This document shows, in pieces, positions 33,290 to 44,551 of a DNA stretch of 64,000 nt (positions are counted from its first letter, which is position 1; every line of letters starts with the position of its first letter). The stretch comes from Anastrepha obliqua. Lineage: Eukaryota > Arthropoda > Insecta > Diptera > Tephritidae. Under the pieces are notes generated by a model that was not told the DNA's origin, ran no database searches, and saw only the letters and a program-made list of their open reading frames with translations. The DNA is taken from assembly GCF_027943255.1 (NCBI RefSeq), contig NC_072894.1, positions 79,151,601 to 79,215,600 on the forward strand, given 5' to 3'. The position numbers and the translations under genes were made by a program.

Positions 33290-34332
33290 GATGGATTAAA
33301 GAACCTGTATCGAATTTTGTGTGAAAAACGAAATTAGGTGAGCGGATGCATTTCGAATGTTGACTGTATCATACGGAGAAGCTACTTTGGACCAAAGCAA
33401 CGTTTATCGGTGGTACAAAATGTTCTCAGAAGGCCGTGAGATGTGAACGACGAAAAGCGTGCCGGACGCCCGACTACTTCAACAACAGACGAAGAAATTG
33501 ATGAAGTGAAGAAAATGGCACTGGCCAATCATCGAATCACCGTCAGAGTAGTTGCTGAGGACCTACGCATATCGATTGGCTCATGCCATTCGATTTTTTT
33601 CAATGATTTGGGCATGAGATGGGTCGCCGCAAAATTCGTACCAAAACTGCTCAATTTCGACCAAAAGCAGCATCGCATGAACATTGCTAATGAACTGTTA
33701 GACTCTGTCCCCGACGACCCAAATTTGCTTCAGAGGGTCAAACCTGGTAACGAACCGTGGGTTTATGGTTATGACGTGGAAACCAAAGTTCAATCATCTT
33801 AATGGAAGCTGCCACACGAATCAAGACCGAAAAAAGCGAGCCAAGTTCGGTCGAATGGGAAAGTTTTGCTCACCGTTTTCTTCGATTGCAGGGGCGTTGT
33901 GCATCATGAGTTCTTGCCATAGGGTAAAACGGTCAATAAGGAATATTACCTGCAAGTTATGCGCAATTTGCGAGAAGCAATCCGCCAGAAACGCCCGGAT
34001 TTGTGGAAGAACAAAAATTGGCTCTTGCATCACGATAATGCTCCTGCTCACACATCGTTGCTTGTGCGCGACTTTTTTGGCCAAAAACAACACACTAATG
34101 ATGCTACAGCCACCGACTTCCCCAGATCTGGCCCCCTGTGATTTTTTCTTGCTCGCGGAACTGAATAGGCCCATGAAAGGACGACGCCACGCTACGATTG
34201 ACGAGATAAAAACGGCATCGAAGGAGGAGCTGATTTTTTGAAGTGCTTCGAAGATTGGAAAAAACGTTGGCAGAAGTGCATAATATCTCATGGGGCTTAC
34301 TTTAAAGGGGACAAAATAGATATTAATGAATA
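33290..34332 (+). pseudogene. Mariner transposase with Asp-to-Asn at the first catalytic site
   Basis: ATG at 33290, a stop at codon 3, then CIEFCVKNEIR, AFRMLTVSYGEATLDQSNVY and RWYKMFSEGRE. A frame change follows into 33443-33802 (RAGRPTTS, ITVRVVAEDLRISIG). The first catalytic motif is KPGNEPWVYGYD near 33746, where the family has GDETW: Asp is Asn. LLTVFFDCRGVVHHEFLP, then the second Asp in LLHHDNAPAHTS (about 34022), follow. The third, SPDLAPCDFF (about 34120), is in another frame. The C-terminus ends FKGDKIDINE. Stops and shifts abolish function. Confidence 0.86.
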
Positions 34333-34388
34333 ATTAAAATAATTTTTGAAAAAACACAAAATTCGCGATACTTTTTGAACACATCTCG
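33290..34388 (+). mobile_element. Mariner, degraded, right end intact
   Basis: The right end reads ATTCGCGATACTTTTTGAAC and ACATCTCG, then TA at 34389-34390. It matches the ends of the 332-bp derivative at 59714-60045 and so defines the family. The left end was not found: sequence before the start codon at 33290 no longer resembles CGAGGTGTGTTCA. The 5' untranslated part has been lost or replaced. Confidence 0.75.
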
Positions 34389-34390
34389 TA

Positions 34391-35700
34391 TCGTGTCCAT
34401 TATCAATACATCCGACACAAAGACGTTCAAATGCATTCTGCGTTTTTTTCTCGGCTACAGCCGTTCTCTAGTTTATTTTTAAACCATCTGCATCTGTATT
34501 GTGACTCCATTACTCCAGTCTTTTCAGTCTTTCTTCTCAGATTTTCGGCCAAAGCAGATTTCTTTAGTCAATGAGTCAATGATGAATGAGCAAAGTCAAA
34601 TACCATTTAAACTCTGTCCGAAGAAAAGTTTTGATATATTTAATGTTTGTTCAATAAGCGTGCACTGTGCGTAAGTGTAATCAAAATAGCAAACGCACAT
34701 AGCACCAATGATAACAACAACTCTACAGAATCGCTAAATAACTACAAAGATGAAATCGAACAGCAGTCAACCCATCTAAGCCACATACATTTGGGCGCAT
34801 GAGTGTGTGCCGTCGTGCGATAAGTATTCACTGCGGATATAGGAAGATAAGAAAATGTGGGTGTACGAATCTATTTACGCGTGATATCCTTGTGCATGCC
34901 TGCTGTGTTGGTTGCTTTTTTATTTGTTTGCGTACATGCAGATCTCTTCCTGTTTGTCCCAGCGTGCGGATTAAAGAAAAAACATATCAGTGAATTTATC
35001 TCGATTCTATTCGCTTAAAATATTATATTAACCAGATGTTAGTACTTAGGTTTGAATGTTTGGGGATTTTGCTATCAGGAGTATAGTGTGAGTAACAATA
35101 ACTCGAGAATGGACCGTCCGCTTAGACCCATGTGTTGCAAAGCAATTTTTTTTAAATATTATTAGCACAAAGTTGAATACTTAAAACATATTTTTGGCGT
35201 CTTCAAAACCTCCAACCCATTTTTTGCCACTATGCGTTTTAGGTTCGAGTGTATAGTTCTTTACAGTCTACATTTACTCAATATTTTGATTCCGTTGATG
35301 CACGTTTGTATAAGTAGACCTTTTAAGCTTAAACTCTTCCCACATTTGTGGTGTTTTTTTTGGAAAAAAATATTTTTAGAAATAAACTTTACTTGTAAAG
35401 AATTAGATTTTTGAAGGGATTTTCAAATCTGTCCAGCTCACGTAAACCATAATATTTTTTCGAAATATTTGACGATAATCTTCAAATTTAATAAGTTCTA
35501 TAATTGTGTTGGCAAGACTGAAACTTGTATTGGTGAGCCAGTCTAATGTACATATGAACATATATAGAAAATAGTTGCGGTATGGAGATGGAGTTATTGT
35601 GCTTTTGTTTGCCGTTGTTTATACTCCGCTATGAATAATCCGCTATTTCGGTAGATGCCACTTTTGAAGTTGTCATTTTTTGATATTTGACAAGTAGAAA
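34391..35700. other. No gene seen
   Basis: Non-coding AT-rich DNA. Frames at 34799-34993 and 35232-35414 have no motif I recognise. Confidence 0.45.
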
Positions 35701-35717
35701 CTAGGCTATTAATAAAA

Positions 35718-36537
35718 ATGGAACGATAGGTGCTTAAACAACGCATTGAAATTATTCAAATTCACTATAAAAATGGTGAAAATTTGGCAGAGACGGTGCG
35801 TAAAACTCGAACATTTTTGGGTCATCGAGAAGCACCTTGTCGGACCGCAATACAGAAATTTGTGAAAAAATTCGAGCTGTTGGGACAAGTTAGTAATGTG
35901 AAGAATAAAACCCGTGCACGTCACTCAAGAACAGCCGAAACTTTTGCTGTTGTAGCCGAAAGGGTTGAAGAAAACCCAGGTTTGTTTATTTCTCGTCGTT
36001 CTTTGGAATTAGGCATTCCACAAACGTCATTACACCGTATTTTGCATAAAGATTTGGGTCTTAAGGCTTATAAAGTCCAGTTAACACAAGAACTTAAGCC
36101 GGCCGATCATCAAAAACGTCGTGTCTTTGCTGATTGCGTCGTTGAAATGCATTAAAATGATCCGGAATTTCATCGAAAAATCATCTTGAGTGATGAGGCC
36201 CATTTCCAACTCGGTGGCTTCGTCAACAAGCAAGATTGTCGGATCTGAGGCTCAAAAAATCCAAGAGTTATTGTTGAAAAGCCTCTCTGTCCTCAACGTG
36301 TGATTGTTTGGTGCGCTTTATGGTCCGGCGGAGTTATTGGACCTTATTTTTTCGAAAATGAAGCTGGGGCAATAGCTACGGTGAATGGATTGCGCTATCG
36401 ACAGATGATTAACGATTTTTTATGGCCGGAATCGGATCTTGACAACGTTTATTCTCAACAAGACGGCGCTACGTGCCACACAAGCAACGAAGCCATTGAT
36501 ATTTTACCAAAATAACACCTCTTATTGGAAAACCCTT
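35718..36537 (+). pseudogene. Tc1/mariner-superfamily transposase (QQDGATCH type), core deleted
   Basis: The frame 35730-36155 gives an N-terminal helix-turn-helix domain (QRIEIIQIHYKNGENLAETV, a GRNN-like GHREAPCRTAI, KFVKKFELLGQVSNV). After a stop, the first Asp is in ILSDEAHFQLGGFVNKQ (about 36184). Then come VIVWCALWSGGVIGPYFFEN and the second Asp in YSQQDGATCHTSNEAI (about 36451). The sequence then jumps to the right TIR (AACCCTT, ending 36537, with TA at 36538-36539). The third catalytic residue and C-terminus are missing. The left TIR was not located; a candidate near 35416 is unconvincing. Confidence 0.85.
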
Positions 36538-36539
36538 TA

Positions 36540-36925
36540 TTTTGGACATGTTCTTAAATTTTTTCGAGAATTGGTTTATTTGTAGGTTTGAATGTAAGAA
36601 GTAAACTGAAGAATCAAAATTGAGCAAAAATTTTGAGAAAAATTAATAATTTCGAGATTTATTCAATGTTGAAATCTTTGGTATGGTACTTAAAAAAGTC
36701 AAATGGCCTCGCTTCTTTTTCAACTTTTTATACATTTTTTTTTGTACATTTTTAGGATAAAATGCTCCTCTTATTTTTATCATTTGGCCGACTCAGATTT
36801 TTTTATTACTTTTTTTCGTTAATGACATAGTCTTACTTAGTTTTCTTGTTAAATATTGGTGTTGCTTGGGATGGAAGGATGGAATTCAGGGTACTAAAAG
36901 CTTTTCACTTACATATGATACTTTT
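36540..36925. other. No gene seen
   Basis: AT-rich sequence between two elements; nothing recognised. Confidence 0.4.
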
Positions 36926-36929
36926 TCAT

Positions 36930-38130
36930 CTTTTTCTTCAAGAAATGTGCTGCCCTTGCATACCCCCTTTTATTGATTTTTAATAAATCGGTAGAATTAG
37001 GGAATTTTATAGATGCGTTGAAAGTCACATCCATCAGATCTGCGACATCGAATTTGTCCAAATTTATTGCCAAGCAAAAGTTGGATGGATTCATGGCTGG
37101 CGAGTCAACTGACTGTAACTTTGCAGTATTCACAAAATTTTGTATGCCTTCATTCAATTTGGTTTTTTCTAGTGCTTTTCACAAGTTTAACCTCTAAATT
37201 TTTATCTCCAATTTGGAGTTTGAAGTTTTGGGTTTCACTCCATTTGCTTGCCGCAAGTGAATAGTTTTGTTGTTAATGTTTTTCTCCTTCTTTCGTTGTC
37301 TCTTCTTTATTCTGGGTCTATTACTCATCATCATCTTTAGTAAAGATATATCAGAATGTTTTAAATGTTCAAAATTTCTTTTATATGCTGGCGATTTATC
37401 AGTTTTTGAATTAATTTCAAGCCTTTCTGAATTACACAACTCAGATGTCAATAACGTGGCGGCTTGGTGTGATAAAAATCTTCCTCACCTAAATTTCAGA
37501 AAATGGTATCATTTTCTAAGACTAAACAAGTATTTCCCACCTCATATTTAAATAAATATTCGGGTTTTATCTTATGAGTGAAGTTTCCGTTCTGGCAGAC
37601 ATTTTTGATTGAAATTCCTAACTTTGAACCATTTAAATTATATAATTTCGAAGTTATTTTCTACACTTGTATGCCCTGCTGCATCCGACCCTTTGGCTCA
37701 GACTTTACTGATCCACACTCTAAAGTTACTATTTAGGTGAATGGTGAAATGGTTGAAGTGCCAGTCTGGCACTCCTCAAGTAGCACCAAAGCGCCGTTTT
37801 GAGTACATACTTTGCTTGCACGATCTGAGTTCCATTATGCTGTCTTTATATGGAGAGAGCAACACCTTTGCCATATTAAAATATTTAAATGAATTCAAAT
37901 GAATGTTCTTTGTTTCGCTCGCAGATAGCTTACTTTTGCTTATCCGATTCTTGTGTATGTTGCAAGATGATAAATTTGAAGTCTTCACAAAAAATAAAGC
38001 GGATTATTCTTTCACTTTGCTTTATCATTGAAGTCATTAGTGGCGTAATTGACTGCCACCTTTTTTTAGAGCGCGTTTATTTTCATATTATAAAAAAGCC
38101 TGCAGAGTGAGGATTAATTTTTTCTGGAGC
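36930..38130 (+). pseudogene. Decayed Jockey/CR1-like LINE reverse transcriptase
   Basis: Read on the plus strand: KCAALAYPLLLIFNKSVELG (about 36940-37005), then GFMAGESTDCNFAVFTKFC and SAFHKFN (37090-37195). Next come DISECFKCSKFLLYAGDL (about 37345-37400) and NNVAAWCDKNLPHLN (about 37450). A weak thumb-like region follows, ending VISGVIDC (about 38030). These are the ordered blocks of a Jockey/CR1-group reverse transcriptase. The catalytic YADD reads YAGD, and the palm segment before it has a large deletion. Neighbouring frames carry many stops. Confidence 0.72.
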
Positions 38131-38738
38131 GGGTTAGAATGATTTATGCCTCTTATACTCTAGTATCATACATGGAACAGTGAAAAAATTTAATAAAATT
38201 CCAAAATTCCAGTATTTTTCACTGGATCGTTGTACGTATTTGAATTTAACTAGAAAAGTTATGGGAATCCCATTATGAAACTTTCAAAAAGTTTACTGAG
38301 CATAGGCTCAGCCTATGGAAAAAGCTTAATGGGGGTGTTTTTTTTCAAACAATTTTGAACAAAAAAAGAGAATAATAATAATGAAAATTTTAAAAAGAAC
38401 CGATGATATTTCACGTTAAAAACTGCATACCAAAATTTCCACACTGAATAGACCAAAAATCATTAAACTTAAACAAAAAAATTTCAATTTAGTTTTGAAA
38501 CAAAAAATTAAAAAAATATCAACAAAACTAATTTTGTTTACTTTTATTTTATTCTAAGAAATAAAAAACTCAGAAAAGAAAAAAATTTTAAATAATGTTT
38601 TATCTTAAAAATAAAATATATATATATAAAACTCTCAAAAGAACCACATCTATTTGACCTTAAAAAGTTCAATACTACAATTTTCAGCATTGAATATATC
38701 GCACAATTATGAATTTTTTTCCAAATCTTGTTTAATTA
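38131..38738. other. No gene seen
   Basis: Very AT-rich DNA with A-runs and a short (TA)n near 38618-38627. Confidence 0.45.
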
Positions 38739-38740
38739 TA

Positions 38741-39114
38741 AAGGGTTTTTCAATTGGCGTGGGTCGATTTTGTCGCCCTGTGGCAGCCATTTTGTTTTGG
38801 TGGCATCTGTCAAATCTTTTCTTTATTATTCAGTTGTTTATGCCAAATCATCAGGGCAAGTTACACGATTGAACAGCACGTTCAAATGATAAAACTTTAT
38901 TATCTAAATGAGTGTTCATTAACGCAAACGTTGCGCGCATTGCGCCCATTTTTCGGTAGACGTGGTGGCCCTTCCAATTTCTTAAGGCCCATATTGAACC
39001 ATATGGACCTAGACGACATGTGGTTCCAGCAGGACGGCCCTACGTGCCACACAGACACAGCAAACGCCATTTTATTCCATTTCAACATCTACCCGCCCTT
39101 ATTGAAAACCCCTT
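38741..39114 (+). mobile_element. 374-bp internal-deletion derivative of a QQDGATCH-type element
   Basis: The left end AAGGGTTTTTCAATTGGCG (38741) and the reverse-complemented right end AAGGGGTTTTCAATAAGGGC (39114) form the TIRs; TA flanks at 38739-38740 and 39115-39116. Inside, an N-terminal piece (EQHVQMIKLYYLNECSLTQT, LRALRPFFGRRGG) is fused in frame to MWFQQDGPTCHTDTANA, which holds the second catalytic Asp. Everything else is deleted. The right end is related to that of the element ending at 36537. Confidence 0.85.
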
Positions 39115-39116
39115 TA

Positions 39117-40300
39117 TTTCATTCTAAAAAACTGAAGACCCCTCCAACAATTTTTAAAGTAAAAATATTATTGTTTCGATAAATTTTCAACAAAATAAAC
39201 AAACTTAAAAAAAAAAAAATTATAAATAATAGATACAATTTTCAACAATCCCGAATTATGAAATTTTTTATTATATTTTATCTTAAAAAAATAAAAAAAA
39301 TCTGACAGGGTGTTTTCTAAAAATTTTGAGTAACAAAATAAATTTCTTCCAAAAAAATATTTTCAAATTATATTTTGTCCTAAAAAATAAAAAAACGAAT
39401 TGTTAAAATATTAAAAAGAACCAAAGATAATATACTTTAAAAAACTCCATACTAAAATTTTCAGCATTGTATAAATACCGAATTATGATTTTTTTTAAAT
39501 TTTATTCTAACAGTGACACAGTGTTTTCTAAAAATTTTGAACAAAATAATTTTTTTCCAAAAAAAAAAATTTTCTAATTATGTTTTATGCTAAAAAAATA
39601 AAAAAACCTGGCAGGATGTTTTCCAAAAATTAAAAAAAATATTTTTTTCTAAAAAAGAATTGTTAATTAAATTTTATGCTAAGAAATAAAAGACGAATTA
39701 TAAAAATATTAAAAAGAATCAAACATAATATGGTTTAAAAAATCCCTTACTGCAATTTTGAACACTCTCAAAATTTTTAATTTTTTTTTCGAAGTGTTTT
39801 CAGTTTACTTTATATTATACCAAACCAGACAAACTGCCGCTCAAATGCTTTTTTGATTGAAGGTGGAACTGATCGATACGTTGGAGACAGTATTTCTTTT
39901 TTTCGTATAATTTTCTTAATGAATGGCACCTTAGAGCTAAGTGTATACGGTAAAGAAATTCGCTAGAGTCTACTAAAATAGAAATCTTGCTTATCAGTTA
40001 AATTTTCGCGGAGAGCAATTCAAGAAAATATTTACTCTATTTTACTCTATTTATAGACTAGACTGAAATTGTGCTATTTCACGACATTTACTTAGCAAAC
40101 TGTTTTCTAGACTCTGCACGCTAAACCATTGAACATGAATTTGATTGGGAAGTTAGAAAGTTAATTTGGAAGCTCAGAAAAATAAATCCAGTTGTATTAT
40201 AGTCACAACAAAGAGTATAAGATTCGCTCTCAATATTATCAAATCCACGATGTACAGAATGCCGATACCGTTAACTGGCATTACTGGTAACGAGCATCAG
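39117..40300. other. No gene seen; AT-rich with recurring AAATTTTG/ATTAAAAAGAA words
   Basis: Very AT-rich DNA in which loosely similar phrases (for example TGTTTTCTAAAAATTTTGA and ATATTAAAAAGAA) recur several times from 38400 to 39780. It may be a decayed tandem repeat. No coding potential. Confidence 0.4.
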
Positions 40301-40640
40301 CTGATGTGCTGACGTAACCGGGCGTTATGACAGCGACTTGTTTACGAAAAATTGGCGTTGTGTTGGTGATATAAGAAAAAATAAACGCAGCCATTGGTGA
40401 TGTTACACGTTGCCGTTTGAACGACTGATTGGATGAGTGTGTGAATACGTGTGAAATGAGACCCGGTGACCTGGCAGCCGAAGTTACTCTCACGAATTTG
40501 TTTCGAATGGCCAAACCTGGTAATCTATCATTTTTTGCATCAATTTTTTGCCGCTCAGGTGAAAGTGGCCTATTGATTCCACTGGTTACAATTGACTTCA
40601 CATTAATTTCTGTTCGCCATTTCCGCATTGAGAAAACATT
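40300..40640. repeat. Dispersed repeat shared with 30262-30475
   Basis: See the shared ordered words listed for the 30.3 kb copy. This copy is longer and includes CCTGGTAATCTATCATTTTT, TGCATCAATTTTTTGCC and CAGGTGAAAGTGG. The overlapping frames on both strands (40281-40628 and 40429-40677) are open but unrecognised. Confidence 0.45.
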
Positions 40641-41970
40641 GCGCGTTGTGCAAATATACGAGTATACTCACGGTTAGTGATGTGTTGCTTGTACTTTAAG
40701 GTGCTTACTTATAATTCAGAATTTTAGATGAATTAGAGAATTAATACCCCGTGCATATGCACTTAATGCTCAATGATTGGAATCGAAGGGTATTTATATT
40801 CAACTTGCAGACATTTAAATAACGATATCAATTGATGAGCCTCTTTGCGATTTGTGCTGTTTAAGAGCATAGCTGCTGATGGCACGATGACATAACATTG
40901 TTGTTACACAATTCTTTCCTGGAATAAGTCACGCAGGATATGCATGAATCGGTAGTCAATAAAAAAAAAGAAATAATAAGTACTCGTATTTAGATGGTTT
41001 TCCGGGAGAAGTGGGATGTGTAGGTGTATTGGTTGCTTGGTTGGGTTTTATTTATTTTGTATTCTTTTGAATACTAAGTGGCACGAAAAAACGATGCCTT
41101 CAAATGAATAAAAGAACAGTTGAACAAAGTGAATGGAAGGTGGCATAGAATCGACGAAGCAGAAATTAACAACAACAAAAAAATCATCATAATGTATTAT
41201 AATAATAACAACAACAAAAATAATACAAAACCTACACTCAACAGCGATAAGAGCAGCAAATGGTAGGAATTGTAATTAAAGTAAGACCCGGTGTCGAAAG
41301 CAATCCAATACGGAAGCCAAAAGCGTGCTAACGTCGGAACACAAATAGGTGGTGGAGACGGGAAGCAATAGGATGGGCCGTGGCGACAAGAGTACCAGCA
41401 ATTGGTGAATTATTGCAAATTGAAGATGATTGTCTACAAAAACAACAATAACTCAGAATCATTAATATAGCACGACTACTACCAACGCGAAATGAATAAC
41501 AGTAGAGCGGATGCCCTCCTACTCGCATACTTGGACATGAAGTAAATGGTTGTGGGTGCTCCAAACTGCCGAAAGGTTTGTCCCAATGCCAAGCAAAGCC
41601 AAGAAAATTCGCAAACAAAACGTGAATAGAAAAAACAAAAAATTACTTATCGTGTTGCTCCCATACCTAAAACTATATGCATGCATTAAGTTACATACCT
41701 ACATACCTACTGATACATATGCACGTATATTTGTTTGTATAATTGTGTGAGTTTATCATTGATTCACATGGTGGCGTACTTAATTGAAATCGATTAGCTA
41801 AGAGAAAAATACGTTCGTTTCGCACAAGTATTGTACAAAACCTGTATGTTGGCTGACTTTTGTTTGTGATATACCTACATATAATACATATGATTGAGTC
41901 CATGAATCACGTACACATATAAGTACATATATACATAAGTACATATGGTATGCATGTATGCATGAATGTA
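40641..41970. other. No gene seen
   Basis: Non-coding DNA with AAC-type trinucleotide patches near 41200 and ATAC/TATG simple sequence near 41695-41720 and 41900-41970. Confidence 0.45.
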
Positions 41971-41971
41971 T

Positions 41972-42450
41972 GATATTTGGCAGAAGAAGTCATACTGATA
42001 CGCGAGGGACTCGAATTGTACTAGTTGCAAATCCACCAATTGGAGATGTATGCTACTTTCTTCTACATACTATATGTATGTATACAAGAAAGCTCCAGTA
42101 TAATATTTGGTGGAAGAAGTCTACTGGCCCAAGAGTGACTCGAATTGTACTAGTTGCAAAGTGACCAATTGGAGGTGTATGCTATTTTCTTGTACTATAT
42201 GTATATAAAAGTGCTCCAGGATGATATTTGATGGAAGAATCCACTGGTCCAAGAGGGACTGGATCAGTATTAGTTGCAAAGTTACCAATTAGAGGTGTAT
42301 GCGGCTTTCTTGAACTATATGTTTTTAAAAATGATATTTGGCGGAAGAAGTCTACTGAGCCAAGAGGGACTCGAATTGTACTAGTTGCAAAGTAACCAAT
42401 AGGAGGTGTATGCTATTTTCTTTTACTCTATGTAAGTAAGAATGCTCCAA
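41972..42450 (+). repeat. Four-unit tandem repeat, period about 110-130 bp
   Basis: Units start at about 41972, 42102, 42223 and 42333 with GATATTTGGC(G/A)GAAGAAGTC-like sequence. Each unit continues with GAGGGACTCGAATTGTACTA, GTTGCAAAGTNACCAATTGG-like, and GGTGTATGCTATTTTCTT, then a TATGTATA stretch. The second and fourth units agree best in the CGAATTGTACTAGTTGCAAA core. Units differ by substitutions and short indels, so the array is old. Confidence 0.88.
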
Positions 42451-42689
42451 GCGTTAAGAATGTACATAGTGAGGATTACACGAACAGAAATTGTGATGCA
42501 GTCAATCATTTGCGTAGTGCGTCCTAAATATTGTATCCAACTTCAATACTTCGAAGATTGTCCGCGAAATCAATAGATGTGTAAGCTGTGAGATAACAAA
42601 GTATTTAAAAATAGATATGAAATATAATGGAAGAATTGAAGGATATATTTAAATTAAAACTAAAATTTATAAAAAATAAATGTAACTCC

Positions 42690-43260
42690 CGTGAGGAGTT
42701 GCCTAATATCCCATCGGGCGTATCCCAGGTGCTGGATAGGGAAGCCCTGGTATCACACGAGTGGCCTTCCCTGATGGGGTAGGTTCAACACTCGTGTGAT
42801 GACTCAAATTTGGCATAGAATCAGGGTTGCATCCGCGAACCAAACTGGCTAGGGAGGAGTGCCGAATAAAAACCTTTCTTGGTAATCGACAACATAAAAT
42901 ATATTACTCTAGGTGGAATCCACACAAGTGCCTGGTGTATGCTGTTCAAGAAGCGATGAACTTTGTTGTAGAAAACAGATCTATTGGACAACTTTCTTGA
43001 CCCGGAGGCCGTTCTGCTACTCCCTTCTGCAGCCATCAAAGCGGCCACGGTTAGCAAACGGGTTTCTCTAACCCCCAAGCGTGTTTGGCAGGCTGAGAGA
43101 GGCTGCAGATGGACAAAACTGATGTTACTTGTCATGCCCGACAGATTGTCGCAGTTCCTCCTGTCACGAAGGAGAAGGGACTGTAGGAGGCTGGTAGGAC
43201 TGATGACGGGCCACTTTCTATGAGCAAAGCACATGGAAAAGGTGGGCATCTAAGACAGTG
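42690..43260 (+). pseudogene. RNase H LINE remnant, same family as 50.2-51.5 kb
   Basis: After about 200 bp of GC-rich leader (GTAACTCCCGTGAGGAGTTG, CCCAGGTGCTGGATAGGGA), GATGAACTTTGTTGTAGAAA near 42952 matches the copy at about 51094. Frame 42984-43223 then reads PEAVLLLPSAAIKA, VSLTPKRVWQAERGC, TKLMLLVMPDRLSQFLLSRR and LVGLMTGHFL. These pieces match the segment at 51330-51500, and their context is RNase H followed by the C-terminal domain. A large deletion joins them. No intact frame. Confidence 0.68.
42753..42799. other. 11-bp perfect hairpin in the GC-rich leader
   Basis: TCACACGAGTG at 42753-42763 and CACTCGTGTGA at 42789-42799 are perfect reverse complements separated by 25 bases. It stands out in otherwise AT-rich DNA. 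It is probably part of the LINE that follows. Confidence 0.75.
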
Positions 43261-43299
43261 GCACCACAAGAGCTACTCAGATTTCTTTGGAGGTCGAGT

Positions 43300-44551
43300 A
43301 GATTTGAAAAAAAAATTAAAAAGGGAATCCGAGTGCAGTGTACTTGCTAGTCTGTCCCGACAAAAAAGTGTAAAAAAAGTAATCTTCAACACTAAATCAT
43401 ATAATTCATACAGAGACCAAAACTGATGAATTTCATCGCCAATTGGACTAGTATAAAACCAGAGAGTGCCTGAGTATGTGCAGGTTTGACTGCAGGGTGG
43501 CACCCATACGATACGCAGTTATGGCAATTATAATAGCAATTGCATGTTTGCATGTTTGTATGTATGTATGCACGTACAACTGTATAGGCGTGCAATCGAA
43601 TTCAATCGAAATTTCACTAGAATGAATCAGCGTTGGGGAATTTTCATTTATCGCATCTGAAATGTGTGCAAATGTATTCTCAGAAAAAGATTTCTAAACT
43701 TATGAAGAAAAGGAACTATGGCTTTGATAACATTCGGTGATCTCTGATATTGTCTACATGAACTTTGCTTTTTATTTGCATATTTGTTTCATTTAGGTAG
43801 GAAAATTTGTAGAGAGAAGTTATTACGAAAGAGGTGGAGCGACAGCAACATACACATGCATGTATATATTTCTACAGCATGCAGCAGAGCAGTCAGCGCT
43901 AGTGGCGTAAACATCTAAGTGCCTTTGCAAGTAGTATTTTTCGACGCAGACGTTATTCGGCATGAGTTATCATTAGAGAGGGTAGAGGAAATTATACTTA
44001 GAACGCTATGTAGCATATTCGAAAATGACTTCACCATACCATGAAATGACAGTTCAAAGATATCAGGGTTTCTCCAACGATACCATCGACTTAAAGGGAG
44101 ACGACTCGTTGAAAAGTGTTAGCTAGGAGCGTCGTAAAACAAAACAAAAAAAAATAAACGCGCTGAGAAAGTTTTATGTATCATTTCTATTGAATTATGT
44201 TTGAAAATATTTGTGAATGTATGTATGAATGTATGTAAGTGGGTACGTGCTTTCTTAACCTTCATTCGAATTTATTCAAGCTTTTATAGTATAAAAAATA
44301 CTAAGAATATTTTGTTCTAGGATTATTCGATTTTACCGTCATTGCGACAGTGCCTGCATCTGAAAGCCAAAAAATTGCCATTTTTGTTACGACCACTTTG
44401 AGCGTGAACGAATCAATACATAGGTATATGGGGGACATCAGAATTCGTTTTAGAGGTATGGTTCCTTCGGGAAAGTTTCCTATTTTGATCCCTAAAATAA
44501 GATTTTCACAGAGCAATGAGCGATTTTTAAATCGACCCGCCCTACCGTATA
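43300..44551. other. No gene seen
   Basis: Non-coding DNA with TATG-type simple sequence near 43548-43570 and 44216-44235. The frames near 44301-44586 have no recognisable domain. Confidence 0.4.

Noticed and set aside
33821..34291. 156-codon minus-strand open frame
   Set aside because: Shadow of the mariner transposase on the plus strand.
35416..35440. Left TIR of the 35.7-kb transposase (AAGGGATTTTCAAATC)
   Set aside because: Not preceded by TA, and the distance to the coding start is much longer than in the 38.7-kb derivative.
40281..40677. Open frames on both strands (115 and 82 codons)
   Set aside because: They overlap each other in a region that is also a dispersed repeat; no motif.
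42821..43249. 142-codon minus-strand open frame
   Set aside because: Antisense of the RNase H LINE remnant; the plus strand has the family motifs.
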